A DNA stretch of 64,000 nt from UBA7398 sp964632545. GTDB lineage: Bacteria > Actinomycetota > Actinomycetes > Nanopelagicales > Nanopelagicaceae. Position numbers and translations under genes: made by a program. Numbering within the stretch: position 1 is the first letter of the stretch; the number at the start of each line of letters is the position of its first letter. The notes beneath the pieces were generated by a model, which ran no database searches, had not been told where the DNA came from, and saw only the letters and a list, made by a program, of their open reading frames with translations. The stretch spans positions 21,145 through 85,144 of the forward strand of contig CAZWBQ010000005.1 in the NCBI GenBank assembly GCA_964632545.1, in the 5' to 3' direction. Below, one piece after another: positions 42,339 to 51,121 of this stretch.

Positions 42339-43409
42339 TTGAAGAAGTCACTATTTACCGGATTGGTTAAGGCTATTGCTGCAGTTGCTGCACTAACACT
42401 GCTTGCAAGTTGCTCTTCATCGTCAGACAGTGCAGCAAAAGTAAAAGCTTGCTTAGCTCTTGATACTGGTGGTGTTGATGACAAGTCATTCAACGCTTCA
42501 GCATGGGCTGGCGCACAAGCAGCACAAGATGCTGGCGCAGAGGTTAAATACCTTGCTGCAACTTCAGATGCAGATTACGCACCAAATATTAAGAAGCTGG
42601 TCGACGAGGGTTGCAACATTGTTATCGGTGTTGGTTTCTTAATTAATGGCGCAATTGTTGATGCTGCAAAAGCAAATCCAGATACCAAGTTCGCAATCGT
42701 TGACCAAGACGGTAAAGATCATGGTCCAGCTGGAGATCAATACCCAGGTGCAGTATTAGATAACCTTAAGGGAATTGAATTCGCAACTAACCAAGCAGCT
42801 TTCCAAGCTGGTTACCTTGCAGCTGGTTATTCAAAGACCGGCAAAGTTGCAACATACGGTGGTTTAAACATTCCACCAGTTAGCATCTTCATGGACGGCT
42901 TTGCTCGCGGCGTTGCTTACTACAACACTGTTAAGGGTAAGAAAGTTGTCGTACTTGGATGGGATGTTGCTAAGAAAGATGGCACATTCGTTGGCGGTTT
43001 CTCGGATCAAGCAAAAGCACTTCAGATCTCAAAGAATTTTGAGCAACAAGGTGCAGATGTGATTTTCCCAGTAGCTGGTGGCCTTGGTGCTGCAACAGCA
43101 AACCAATCAATGACTGGCAAGAAGTCTGTAACTATCTGGGTTGACTCAGATGGTTTCGTACAGGCTCCACAATTTGCTTCAGTACTTCTTACATCAGTTG
43201 TTAAAGGTGTCGGAACTTCGGTAACAGCAGTTATCCAAGATGTTATTGATGGCAACTTCTCTGCAACCAACTATCTAGGTACTTTGGAAAACCAAGGAAC
43301 ATTCTTGGCTCCGTACCATGATATGGAATCAACTGTTGATGCCGCATTGGCAGCAGAAGTTGAACAACTAGGTGCAGATATCACTTCTGGAAAAGTTGCA
43401 GTTTCCTAA
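42339..43409 (+). CDS. BMP-family nucleoside-binding lipoprotein
   Basis: The main binding protein of the nucleoside importer, 356 residues. It starts with TTG behind the strong ribosome site AGGAGGAATAAA, and the signal peptide ends in the lipobox LLASCSS (Cys near residue 26). ALDTGGVDDKSFNASAW, GVGFLINGAIVDAA and TNQAAFQAGYLAAGYSKTGKVATYGG (quoted partly as AAFQAGYLAAG) are BMP/PnrA hallmarks. It stands between a gap with its own promoter region and a strong terminator, so it can be made in excess over the membrane subunits. Confidence 0.9.
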   Translation: MKKSLFTGLVKAIAAVAALTLLASCSSSSDSAAKVKACLALDTGGVDDKSFNASAWAGAQAAQDAGAEVKYLAATSDADYAPNIKKLVDEGCNIVIGVGFLINGAIVDAAKANPDTKFAIVDQDGKDHGPAGDQYPGAVLDNLKGIEFATNQAAFQAGYLAAGYSKTGKVATYGGLNIPPVSIFMDGFARGVAYYNTVKGKKVVVLGWDVAKKDGTFVGGFSDQAKALQISKNFEQQGADVIFPVAGGLGAATANQSMTGKKSVTIWVDSDGFVQAPQFASVLLTSVVKGVGTSVTAVIQDVIDGNFSATNYLGTLENQGTFLAPYHDMESTVDAALAAEVEQLGADITSGKVAVS

Positions 43410-43447
43410 TCGGAATTAGCTAATTTCCTGAAGTAACTAAGCAGTAA

Positions 43448-43488
43448 AAATTAAGCTGGGCGGGTTTTTAACCCGCCCAGCTTAATTT
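43448..43488 (+). terminator. Strong terminator after the nucleoside-binding lipoprotein
   Basis: A perfect 19-base-pair stem, 43448-43466 with 43470-43488, loop TTT; the core is GCTGGGCGGGTT paired with AACCCGCCCAGC and its 3' arm ends TTAATTT. It separates the binding-protein gene from the ABC operon 50 bases later and may also stabilise the abundant binding-protein mRNA. Confidence 0.93.
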
Positions 43489-43538
43489 CGTATAGGTTAG
43501 GTTTTAACAAAGCAAAGAATTGGAAAGGAAAAGCAAAA

Positions 43539-45050
43539 GTGTCAGTCGAATTGCGAAGCATCACCAAGAGATTTGGTGCGCTGATTGCAAACGATGGCAT
43601 TGATTTGAAAGTTGAAACTGGGGAGATTCACGCAATCCTCGGTGAAAATGGCGCTGGTAAATCTACTTTGATGAACATACTTTATGGTCTGTTAGCACCA
43701 GATAGTGGTCAGATATTGGTAGATGACAAACCAATCACAATTTCTGAACCTAGCGATGCACTTGCTGCGGGAATTGGAATGGTGCACCAACATTTCATGC
43801 TGATACCTGTTTTCACAGTTGCGGAAAATATTGTGCTCGGTCATGAAAAAGTTAATGGTTTGGGAGTTTTAAACCTTGACCAAGCCAGAATTGAGATCGC
43901 TCGAATTTCTAAAGAATTCAATTTTGATGTGGACCCAGATGCCATTGTGGAAACATTGCCAGTTGGAATTCAACAACGAGTTGAAGTAATTAGGGCTTTG
44001 ATTTATAAGGCAAAAGTATTGATATTGGATGAACCTACCGCAGTGCTTACCCCGCAAGAAACCGATGAATTGTTACAAGTGATGAAGAACTTAAAGAAAC
44101 AAGGCACCTCAATAATTTTTATAACGCACAAATTGCGTGAAGTGAAAGAAGCTGCTGATCGAATCACAATTATTAGACGAGGCAAAGTAGTCGGTACGGC
44201 ATTACCTTCAGCGACTCAAGAAGAATTAGCTTCACAGATGGTGGGACGTCCAGTAGATCTAACAATGGAAAAGAACCCAGCAAAAATAGGAAGAGACGTA
44301 CTTTCAATTTCTAATCTTGTAGTAACAGAGAACACTGGTAGGGAGTTACTGCATAACGTTTCATTAGATGTTCGAGCCGGCGAGATTGTTGCGGTTGCTG
44401 GGGTGCAAGGAAATGGCCAGACTGAACTTGCGCGCGCTATCTTAAATTTAGAAGAACATGTCACTGGCAAAATTTTGATTGATGGCAATAATGTGGTTGG
44501 CGAATCTGTAAGGGGATCTTTGCATTCTGGTATTGCATTTATTCCGGAGTCTCGAGAATTAGATGGTCTGATCGGTTCATTTTCCATCGCGGAAAATCTC
44601 ATTCTCGATACCTATGATTTAGCGCCAAATGCAACGGGCTTTTTAATGAGTCCAACTACGATAAAAAATGAAGCGGATAAGCGAATTGCGGAATTTGATA
44701 TACGTAGCCAAAGCGCTGGCGAATTGGTCTCTTCACTTTCGGGTGGCAATAAACAAAAAGTAGTTTTAGCGCGCGAACTCTCGCGCCCGGTAAAAGTTGT
44801 CGTAGCATCGCAACCAACTCGTGGTTTAGATGTTGGCTCAATTGAGTTTGTACATGAAAAAATCGTACAAGAACGTGATGCCGGACGAGCTGTACTTCTA
44901 TTTAGTACCGAACTTGATGAAGTTTTTGCACTTGCTGATCGAATTGCTGTCATGTATCGAGGAACTATTATCGACATAGTGCCAGCTTCAATCTCACGAA
45001 GTGACCTTGGCCTACTAATGGCCGGCATCAAACCAAAGGTTAATTCATGA
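43539..45050 (+). CDS. Nucleoside ABC importer, double ATPase
   Basis: A 503-residue protein with two ABC domains, as in RbsA/NupA (YufO) importers. The first has GENGAGKSTLMNILYG, LPVGIQQRVE and LILDEPTAVLTP; the second has GVQGNGQTELARAIL, LSGGNKQKVVLARELS and the degenerate Walker B VVVASQPTRGLD, lacking the usual Asp-Glu, as is normal for BMP-linked nucleoside importers. Start GTG behind GGAAAGGAAAAG. Overlaps the first permease by 4 bases. Confidence 0.93.
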   Translation: MSVELRSITKRFGALIANDGIDLKVETGEIHAILGENGAGKSTLMNILYGLLAPDSGQILVDDKPITISEPSDALAAGIGMVHQHFMLIPVFTVAENIVLGHEKVNGLGVLNLDQARIEIARISKEFNFDVDPDAIVETLPVGIQQRVEVIRALIYKAKVLILDEPTAVLTPQETDELLQVMKNLKKQGTSIIFITHKLREVKEAADRITIIRRGKVVGTALPSATQEELASQMVGRPVDLTMEKNPAKIGRDVLSISNLVVTENTGRELLHNVSLDVRAGEIVAVAGVQGNGQTELARAILNLEEHVTGKILIDGNNVVGESVRGSLHSGIAFIPESRELDGLIGSFSIAENLILDTYDLAPNATGFLMSPTTIKNEADKRIAEFDIRSQSAGELVSSLSGGNKQKVVLARELSRPVKVVVASQPTRGLDVGSIEFVHEKIVQERDAGRAVLLFSTELDEVFALADRIAVMYRGTIIDIVPASISRSDLGLLMAGIKPKVNS

Positions 45051-46225
45051 GCAAAGTTAGAAACTATTTGGAAGACACTCTTCGTTCTATTGCATTGCCT
45101 TTTTTAGCATTCTTCTTAGCAATTTTTTCTGGCGGTCTTTTAATTGCATTTTCAGATCCTAAAATTTACAAACTTTGGAAAACGCCATTTCAGTTTCTCG
45201 GAACTGGCTTAGCATCAGCAGGTCATGCATATTTAGCGTTAATTCAAGGTTCTATTTTTGATGGCAACTTAACATCAAAGAACTTCCTGCTGGGTTTCTA
45301 TCCGCTTTCGGAAACCTTCGTTGTAGCAGCGCCATTAATATTGACTGGACTTTCAGTAACGCTTGCATTTAGAGCGGGACTTTTCAATATTGGAGCGCAA
45401 GGTCAATTTATTTTCGGCGCAATCGGGGCGTCTTATGTTGGCTTTCATTTTAATTTACCGCCAGTAATTCATGCGCTTGCCGCAATTGTAAGTGCGATTA
45501 TTTGTGCCGGCCTATGGGGTGGACTGGTTGGTTTCCTAAAAGCCCGCACTGGTGCACATGAAGTAATCGTGACAATTATGTTGAATTATATTTCGGTCTA
45601 TTTTTTGCTTTGGTTATTGAGCACTCAAGCTTTCTTGCGAAAAGGTCGTCAAGATCCAATAGCACCACCTGTGAACGAAAACGCACGTCTGCCAAAGTTA
45701 TTTGGTATGGATTACCGAATAAATTTGGGCATATTTGTTGCACTTGGAGTCGCATATTTAATTCACATATTGCTCACCAGAACAACTTGGGGATTCCAAT
45801 TTAGATCTGTTGGCGCAAACACTCTTGCTGCTAAGACTGCCGGAATGTCGGTTCCATTTGTGATGACTTCAGTGATGGTAATTTGTGGCGCTCTTGCAGG
45901 CCTAGGCGGCGCGGTGCAGGTTCTTGGAAGTGAATATGCACTTACTGCTGGAGTAGCAGGTTCATTTGGTTTTGATGCGATCACAGTTGCACTATTAGGT
46001 AGAGCCAAACCATTGGGTACAGTTTTAGCGGCATTATTATTTGGCGCTCTTAGAGCTGGTGGGTTAACGATGCAAGCAAATACCACAACGCCTATCGACA
46101 TAGTTTTAGTAATTCAGGCATTAGTAGTTCTATTTATTGCAGCTCCAGCAATGGTACGCGCAATATTTAGATTGAAAAACGTTAAATCTGGTTCCGATAT
46201 GGCTGCGAAGGGTTGGAACGGATGA
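45047..46225 (+). CDS. Nucleoside ABC importer, permease 1
   Basis: A 392-residue permease with about nine or ten membrane segments. LTGLSVTLAFRAGLFNIGAQGQ near residue 98 (quoted partly as AFRAGLFNIGAQGQ), HEVIVTIMLNYIS and GFQFRSVGANTLAAKTAGM are the family landmarks of BMP-linked permeases. It would form the pore with the next permease. ATGA overlaps at both ends. Confidence 0.92.
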   Translation: MSKVRNYLEDTLRSIALPFLAFFLAIFSGGLLIAFSDPKIYKLWKTPFQFLGTGLASAGHAYLALIQGSIFDGNLTSKNFLLGFYPLSETFVVAAPLILTGLSVTLAFRAGLFNIGAQGQFIFGAIGASYVGFHFNLPPVIHALAAIVSAIICAGLWGGLVGFLKARTGAHEVIVTIMLNYISVYFLLWLLSTQAFLRKGRQDPIAPPVNENARLPKLFGMDYRINLGIFVALGVAYLIHILLTRTTWGFQFRSVGANTLAAKTAGMSVPFVMTSVMVICGALAGLGGAVQVLGSEYALTAGVAGSFGFDAITVALLGRAKPLGTVLAALLFGALRAGGLTMQANTTTPIDIVLVIQALVVLFIAAPAMVRAIFRLKNVKSGSDMAAKGWNG

Positions 46226-47490
46226 GCAAAATTTCTAAGTTAACTCCAATCCAAAAACGTCGCCAACGCGGTGCATTTAGCCTTCTGGTTTTATCTATCG
46301 CATCTTTAATTGGTTTTGGAGTACTACAAAAACAGAGCGCTCCTGTGACTTATAAATTTGTTTTAGAAAAAGAGTGGATTGCAATTAACGAATGGACCCT
46401 CGATTCTAGAACCGGTTCTTATGGCTTTAGCATGGCAGCCCTGGTTTTTTCAATTTTGGCAATAATCCAATTTCGACGAAATAAGAAAATCCAATTGTCG
46501 AGCGCTTTAGGTGGATTCGCAATCTTGATGTCTTTCTTATGTTGGGCCGCAAGTGGAAAAATGATTCCATTTACTGGGCTATTGCAAGGTGCGCTATTGC
46601 TATCAGTCCCACTTATTTTCGGCGCCATGGCCGGCGTACTTTGTGAACGCTCTGGCGTAATCAACATTGCTATTGAAGGTCAATTACTTGCAGGCGCCTT
46701 TGCAGCTGGAGTTGTGGCCAGCTTGACCCAAAACACCACTTGGGGCTTGATTGTTGCGCCATTGGCTGGGGCTCTAATTTCCCTGATCTTGGCTGTTTTT
46801 GCGATTAAGTTCGCAATCGATCAAGTCATTCTTGGCTTTGTTATCAACGTTCTTGTAATTGGCATGACTAATTTCTTATATAAAAAGCTCTTGATCCCTT
46901 ATCAAAACACCTGGAATTCTGGACCAATTCTCACTCCAATTAAAATTCCAGTATTAAGCAAAATTCCACTGCTTGGCCCGATTTTTTTTAATCAAACAAT
47001 AATTGTTTATTTAATGTATTTGATAGTTGCGGTCATACACCTTTCGCTCTTCAAAACTCGTTGGGGGCTTAGAACTCGAGCAGTAGGCGAACATCCAACT
47101 GCTGCTGATTCCGTGGGTATCAAAGTTAATAATTTGCGATTCCGAAATGTTATTTTTGCAGGTTTAGTCGCCGGACTCGGCGGCGCATATTTCACAGTCG
47201 GTGCGGTCGGTGCTTTCGGAAAAGAGATGACTGCTGGAAAAGGCTTTATCGCTTTGGCTGCGCTAATTTTTGGAAGATGGAGTCCGTTAGGTGCAGTTAT
47301 GGCAGCGCTCTTATTTGGCTTTGCTGATAACTTGCAAGGAATCCTTTCAATCACGGGCACACCAATACCAAGTGAATTTATGCTAATGGCACCATACATT
47401 GCCACCATAATTGCAGTAACGGGATTTGTAGGTAGAGTCCGCGCTCCCGCCGCTGATGGCATTCCATATAACCGAGGCGGCTCTCACTAA
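46222..47490 (+). CDS. Nucleoside ABC importer, permease 2
   Basis: A 422-residue permease with roughly ten membrane segments. GVLCERSGVINIAIEGQLL near residue 140, GLRTRAVGEHPTAADSVGI and FIALAALIFGRWSP match the second permease of BMP-type systems. The N-terminal 110 residues include an extra loop between the first two membrane segments. The ATG at 46222 is chosen because it forms an ATGA junction with the previous stop; a TTG at 46213 is possible. cdd begins at the last base of its stop. Confidence 0.92.
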   Translation: MSKISKLTPIQKRRQRGAFSLLVLSIASLIGFGVLQKQSAPVTYKFVLEKEWIAINEWTLDSRTGSYGFSMAALVFSILAIIQFRRNKKIQLSSALGGFAILMSFLCWAASGKMIPFTGLLQGALLLSVPLIFGAMAGVLCERSGVINIAIEGQLLAGAFAAGVVASLTQNTTWGLIVAPLAGALISLILAVFAIKFAIDQVILGFVINVLVIGMTNFLYKKLLIPYQNTWNSGPILTPIKIPVLSKIPLLGPIFFNQTIIVYLMYLIVAVIHLSLFKTRWGLRTRAVGEHPTAADSVGIKVNNLRFRNVIFAGLVAGLGGAYFTVGAVGAFGKEMTAGKGFIALAALIFGRWSPLGAVMAALLFGFADNLQGILSITGTPIPSEFMLMAPYIATIIAVTGFVGRVRAPAADGIPYNRGGSH

Positions 47491-47879
47491 TGGATATTAA
47501 TTGGCAGGTACTTCACGATGAAGCAAAGCGAGTGATGAAACTTTCATATTCACCTTATTCTAAATTCCCAGTAGGAGTTGCCGGCTTAGTAAGTGATGGT
47601 CGAATAATTAGTGGTTGCAATGTCGAAAATGCTAGTTATGGCTTAACGCTTTGCGCTGAATGCAGCATGATTTCAAATTTAGCAATGACTGGCGGCGGGC
47701 GATTAGTTGCAGCGCTCTGCGTAGATGGAAATGGTAATTATTTATCGCCATGCGGTCGGTGTCGCCAACTGCTTTTCGAACATGGTGGTCCAAATATGCA
47801 ATTAATGACGCCTGAGGGTCCGCAACCAATGTCACTTATGTTGCCTTGGGGATTTGGCCCAGAAGACTTATCAAAGTGA
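47490..47879 (+). CDS. cdd: Cytidine deaminase
   Basis: Deaminates cytidine and deoxycytidine to uridine forms. The zinc site is complete: CNVENASYGLTLCAECSM (Cys and catalytic Glu region) and SPCGRCRQLL (two zinc Cys). 129 residues fits the small tetrameric type. Co-translated with the importer (TAATG) and with deoA (GTGA), so imported nucleosides are processed at once. Confidence 0.96.
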   Translation: MDINWQVLHDEAKRVMKLSYSPYSKFPVGVAGLVSDGRIISGCNVENASYGLTLCAECSMISNLAMTGGGRLVAALCVDGNGNYLSPCGRCRQLLFEHGGPNMQLMTPEGPQPMSLMLPWGFGPEDLSK

Positions 47880-49165
47880 ACGAACCATTTGCTGCCGTAG
47901 AAATAATCGCTGCTAAACGCGATCGCGGTGTTTTGACTGACTCACAGATCGATTGGGTAATTGATGCATATACCCGTGGTGCGGTTGCGGATGAACAGAT
48001 GTCCGCCCTGTTAATGGCAATTTTATTAAACGGAATGAGCAGCCACGAGATTTCACGTTGGACTGATGCGATGATTAAAAGCGGCGAACGAATGTCATGG
48101 TCGAAACTTTCAATACCCACAGTCGATAAACATTCAACTGGAGGTGTCGGTGACAAAATTACATTGCCGCTTGCGCCATTAGTTGCAGCTTGCGGCGCAG
48201 CTGTTCCACAATTATCTGGCCGCGGACTTGGCCACACTGGTGGCACACTTGATAAACTCGAATCGATTCCTGGTTGGCGCGCATCATTATCTAGTGAAGA
48301 GATGTTAAAAGTTTTGCAAGAATGTGGCGCTGTAATTTGCGCGGCTGGTGCCGGATTAGCGCCAGCAGATAAGAAACTTTACGCACTTCGCGATGTAACT
48401 GGAACGGTGCCTGCAATACCATTGATTGCTTCTTCAATCATGAGCAAGAAAATTGCAGAGGGAACTAGTGCGCTGGTTTTGGATGTCAAAACTGGAAGTG
48501 GCGCATTTATGTCTGATCCAGAGCAAGCAAAATTATTAGCACGCACCATGGTTGATTTAGGTGTACGTGCCGGAGTGAAAACTCGCGCGCTAGTAACTGC
48601 AATGGATGTACCGCTTGGTTTAACAGCTGGAAATGCCTTAGAAGTTAGGGAGTCAATTGAAGTTTTGGCTGGTGGTGGCCCAACCGATGTAGTGGAGTTA
48701 ACGCTGATTTTAGCTCGCGAAATGTTGGAATTAGCTGGCGTAACTGGCAAAGATCCAGCGATTGCGCTGAAAGATGGTAGCGCGATGGATCATTGGCGGC
48801 GCATGATTAAAGCGCAAGGTGGCGATCCAGATGCCAAATTACCAACTGCCAAAGAATCGCAACAAGTATTTGCTCAAAATGATGGACTGCTAACCAGAAT
48901 GGATGCGATGAAAGTAGGTGTATCTGCTTGGTTATTAGGTGCGGGTAGGTCACGGCAAGGCGAAAAAGTTCAAGCAGGCGCCGGAATAGAAATGCATGTA
49001 AAGCCTGGTGAAATGGTTAAGAAAGGCGCGCCGATATTTACGCTCCATTCCGATGAACCTGCAAGGTTTGCGCGATCCATAGCTGAACTTGATGGCGCAG
49101 TTTCGATTTCTACTTCTAATGAAAAGGTGGAACGATTACCTTTAATAGTTGCGCGGATCGAATAA
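47876..49165 (+). CDS. deoA: Thymidine / pyrimidine-nucleoside phosphorylase
   Basis: Splits thymidine, deoxyuridine (and perhaps uridine) with phosphate to base and pentose-1-phosphate. DKHSTGGVGDKITLPLAPL, SGRGLGHTGGTLDKLE (a family signature) and LDVKTGSGAFM are intact; the C-terminal PYNP domain (AGAGIEMHVKPGEMV) is present. The GTG at 47876 overlaps the cdd stop, giving 429 residues. Confidence 0.95.
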   Translation: MNEPFAAVEIIAAKRDRGVLTDSQIDWVIDAYTRGAVADEQMSALLMAILLNGMSSHEISRWTDAMIKSGERMSWSKLSIPTVDKHSTGGVGDKITLPLAPLVAACGAAVPQLSGRGLGHTGGTLDKLESIPGWRASLSSEEMLKVLQECGAVICAAGAGLAPADKKLYALRDVTGTVPAIPLIASSIMSKKIAEGTSALVLDVKTGSGAFMSDPEQAKLLARTMVDLGVRAGVKTRALVTAMDVPLGLTAGNALEVRESIEVLAGGGPTDVVELTLILAREMLELAGVTGKDPAIALKDGSAMDHWRRMIKAQGGDPDAKLPTAKESQQVFAQNDGLLTRMDAMKVGVSAWLLGAGRSRQGEKVQAGAGIEMHVKPGEMVKKGAPIFTLHSDEPARFARSIAELDGAVSISTSNEKVERLPLIVARIE

Positions 49166-49183
49166 ATTAAAGAGGAATTATAA

Positions 49184-50278
49184 ATGTCGTTGCAAAATGT
49201 TCCAACAAAGGAACAAGTTAAGAAGGTTCCAAAAGCGCTCTTGCACGATCATTTAGATGGCGGATTACGTCCGGAAACAATTATTGAAATTGCAGAGAAA
49301 ATTGGCTATAAAAAACTTCCAACAGAGGATCCGGCAAAACTTGCGGATTGGTTTCAAGAATCCTGTGACTCAGGATCGCTCGTTCGATACTTAGAGACTT
49401 TTGCGCACACTATTGCAGTAATGCAGACTCGCGAAGGAATTATGCAAGTAGCACGCGAATGTGCAATTGATCTTGCTAGAGATGGTGTGGTTTACGCCGA
49501 AGTCCGCGGCGCGCCAGAACTTTTTACAGAACAAGGGCTAACTTTGAATCAAGTTGTTGAAGCTACAACCGAAGGTTATAAAGAAGGAATGGCGGAAGCA
49601 AAACGAGAAGGTAATACGATTCGAGTCGAATCTATTCTCTGTGGTATGCGCCAAAATAATCGCTCCCAAGAAACTGCAGAAGCCGTTATTAAATATCGCG
49701 ACCAAGGCGTAGTTGGGTTTGATATTGCTGGACCAGAAGATGGTTTTCCACCAACGAATCAATTAGATACATTCGAATATTTACGGAAAGAAAATGCGCA
49801 TTTCACAATTCATGCTGGTGAGGCTTATGGATTGCCATCAATTTGGGAAGCGATCCAACATTGCGGAGCCGAACGTTTAGGCCATGGCGTACGAATAATT
49901 GATGATATTGATTTTTCTGGCGCCACACCTAAGTTAGGGCGGTTAGCTTCATATGTAAGAGACCGTCGAATTCCGCTAGAACTTTGTCCAACCTCAAACT
50001 TACAAACAGGTGCTGCAAAGACCATTGCTGAGCATCCAATTGGAGTATTAGCTAAATTGCGGTTTCGGATCACAGTCAATACCGATAACCGTTTAATGTC
50101 TCGCACGTCAATGAGTCACGAGATGAATGAATTAGTAAACGCATTTGGTTGGAATTTTGCTGATTTACAACGGGTAACTGTTAATGCAATGAAAAGCGCA
50201 TTCATCCCGTTCGAAGAGCGATTAGCAATTATTGAATCTGTTATTAAACCTAGTTACGCAAGGATTGCCAGCGAGTAA
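49184..50278 (+). CDS. add: Adenosine deaminase
   Basis: Converts adenosine and deoxyadenosine to inosine forms, ready for PNP. LLHDHLDGGLRPETI holds the zinc HxH pair, FTIHAGEAYG the third His and the catalytic region, ERLGHGVRI the proton-shuttle His, and TVNTDNRLMS the zinc Asp. 364 residues. AGAGGAA lies 8 bases before the ATG. Its stop is directly adjacent to the end of the convergent ALDH-like gene, with no terminator between. Confidence 0.95.
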   Translation: MSLQNVPTKEQVKKVPKALLHDHLDGGLRPETIIEIAEKIGYKKLPTEDPAKLADWFQESCDSGSLVRYLETFAHTIAVMQTREGIMQVARECAIDLARDGVVYAEVRGAPELFTEQGLTLNQVVEATTEGYKEGMAEAKREGNTIRVESILCGMRQNNRSQETAEAVIKYRDQGVVGFDIAGPEDGFPPTNQLDTFEYLRKENAHFTIHAGEAYGLPSIWEAIQHCGAERLGHGVRIIDDIDFSGATPKLGRLASYVRDRRIPLELCPTSNLQTGAAKTIAEHPIGVLAKLRFRITVNTDNRLMSRTSMSHEMNELVNAFGWNFADLQRVTVNAMKSAFIPFEERLAIIESVIKPSYARIASE

Positions 50279-51121
50279 TCAAAATCCGATTGGGTGCCAG
50301 ACCGTTTTATTTTCCATAAAAGCTAACATCCGGTGTGGCGTTGGGGTTTTGCTAAATCTATGAATTCGCTTTAAGTTTTCAGATCCAGCAATCCTAAGTT
50401 CTGCTTCAATCTTCGAATCTGCCCCAGATATATCTAAGCCATCGATTTCCATATGAGAAGCAAGCCAAGGCGCTAATTCAGAAACTTTTCCAGTTAATAT
50501 ATTTAAAACACCAGCAGGTAAATCACTAGTTGCTAGCGCTTCACTAAGAGTTATGGCGGGGAGTGGTCGCTTTTCGCTTGCAATTACAACTGCAGTATTT
50601 CCGGTTGCAATTACTGGCGCAATCGCCGCAACTAATCCAAGTAAAGATTCTTTCTGATCTGAAATAATTCCAATTACGCCAAGCTCTTCTGGAGTTGTAA
50701 AGTTGTAATATGGACCAGCAATTGGATTGGTAGCGCCAGCAATTGTAGAAATCTTGTCACACCATCCGGCGTACCAAACCCACAAATCAATTGCCTGATC
50801 AACTTGAACTTGGGCAGCCTTTGATGTCACACCCTCTAAGGCGATAATCTCTGCAACAAATTGTTCGCGTCGGCCTTCCATAATTTCAGCTACTCGGTAG
50901 AGAATTTGGCCACGATTAAAGGCCGTTGCAACGCTCCACCCCGAAAGCGCTGACTTTGCGGCAGTAACGCAATCCCTTAAATCTTTACGTGAAGCTAACG
51001 CAGGGTTAGCAATAAATTTTCCGTTAGCGCCGTTAATTTCATAACTACGACCAGATTCACTTCTAGGAAATTGGCCGCCAATAAATAATTTATAGGTTTT
51101 CTTTACATCGATGCGGCTCAT
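50279..51121 (-). CDS. Short aldehyde-dehydrogenase-like protein lacking the catalytic half
   Basis: A 280-residue ALDH-fold protein. Residues 12-230 follow the ALDH NAD-binding half, but the PWN motif is replaced by SDQKES, there is no ELGG Glu and no catalytic Cys block; it closes with RMLAFMENKTVWHPIGF. It cannot be a working dehydrogenase by itself. Its ATG overlaps the stop of the full ALDH just upstream (ATGA), so the two are made together, and their summed length (762) is near that of ALDH16 proteins, which carry a degenerate second ALDH domain. I infer a partner or structural subunit of that ALDH, not a decaying gene. Confidence 0.8.
   Translation of the reverse strand: MSRIDVKKTYKLFIGGQFPRSESGRSYEINGANGKFIANPALASRKDLRDCVTAAKSALSGWSVATAFNRGQILYRVAEIMEGRREQFVAEIIALEGVTSKAAQVQVDQAIDLWVWYAGWCDKISTIAGATNPIAGPYYNFTTPEELGVIGIISDQKESLLGLVAAIAPVIATGNTAVVIASEKRPLPAITLSEALATSDLPAGVLNILTGKVSELAPWLASHMEIDGLDISGADSKIEAELRIAGSENLKRIHRFSKTPTPHRMLAFMENKTVWHPIGF

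Noticed and set aside
50279..51121. Treating the short ALDH-like gene as a decaying pseudogene
   Set aside because: No frameshift or internal stop, tight coupling to the full ALDH, and a clean C-terminal motif suggest it is maintained.
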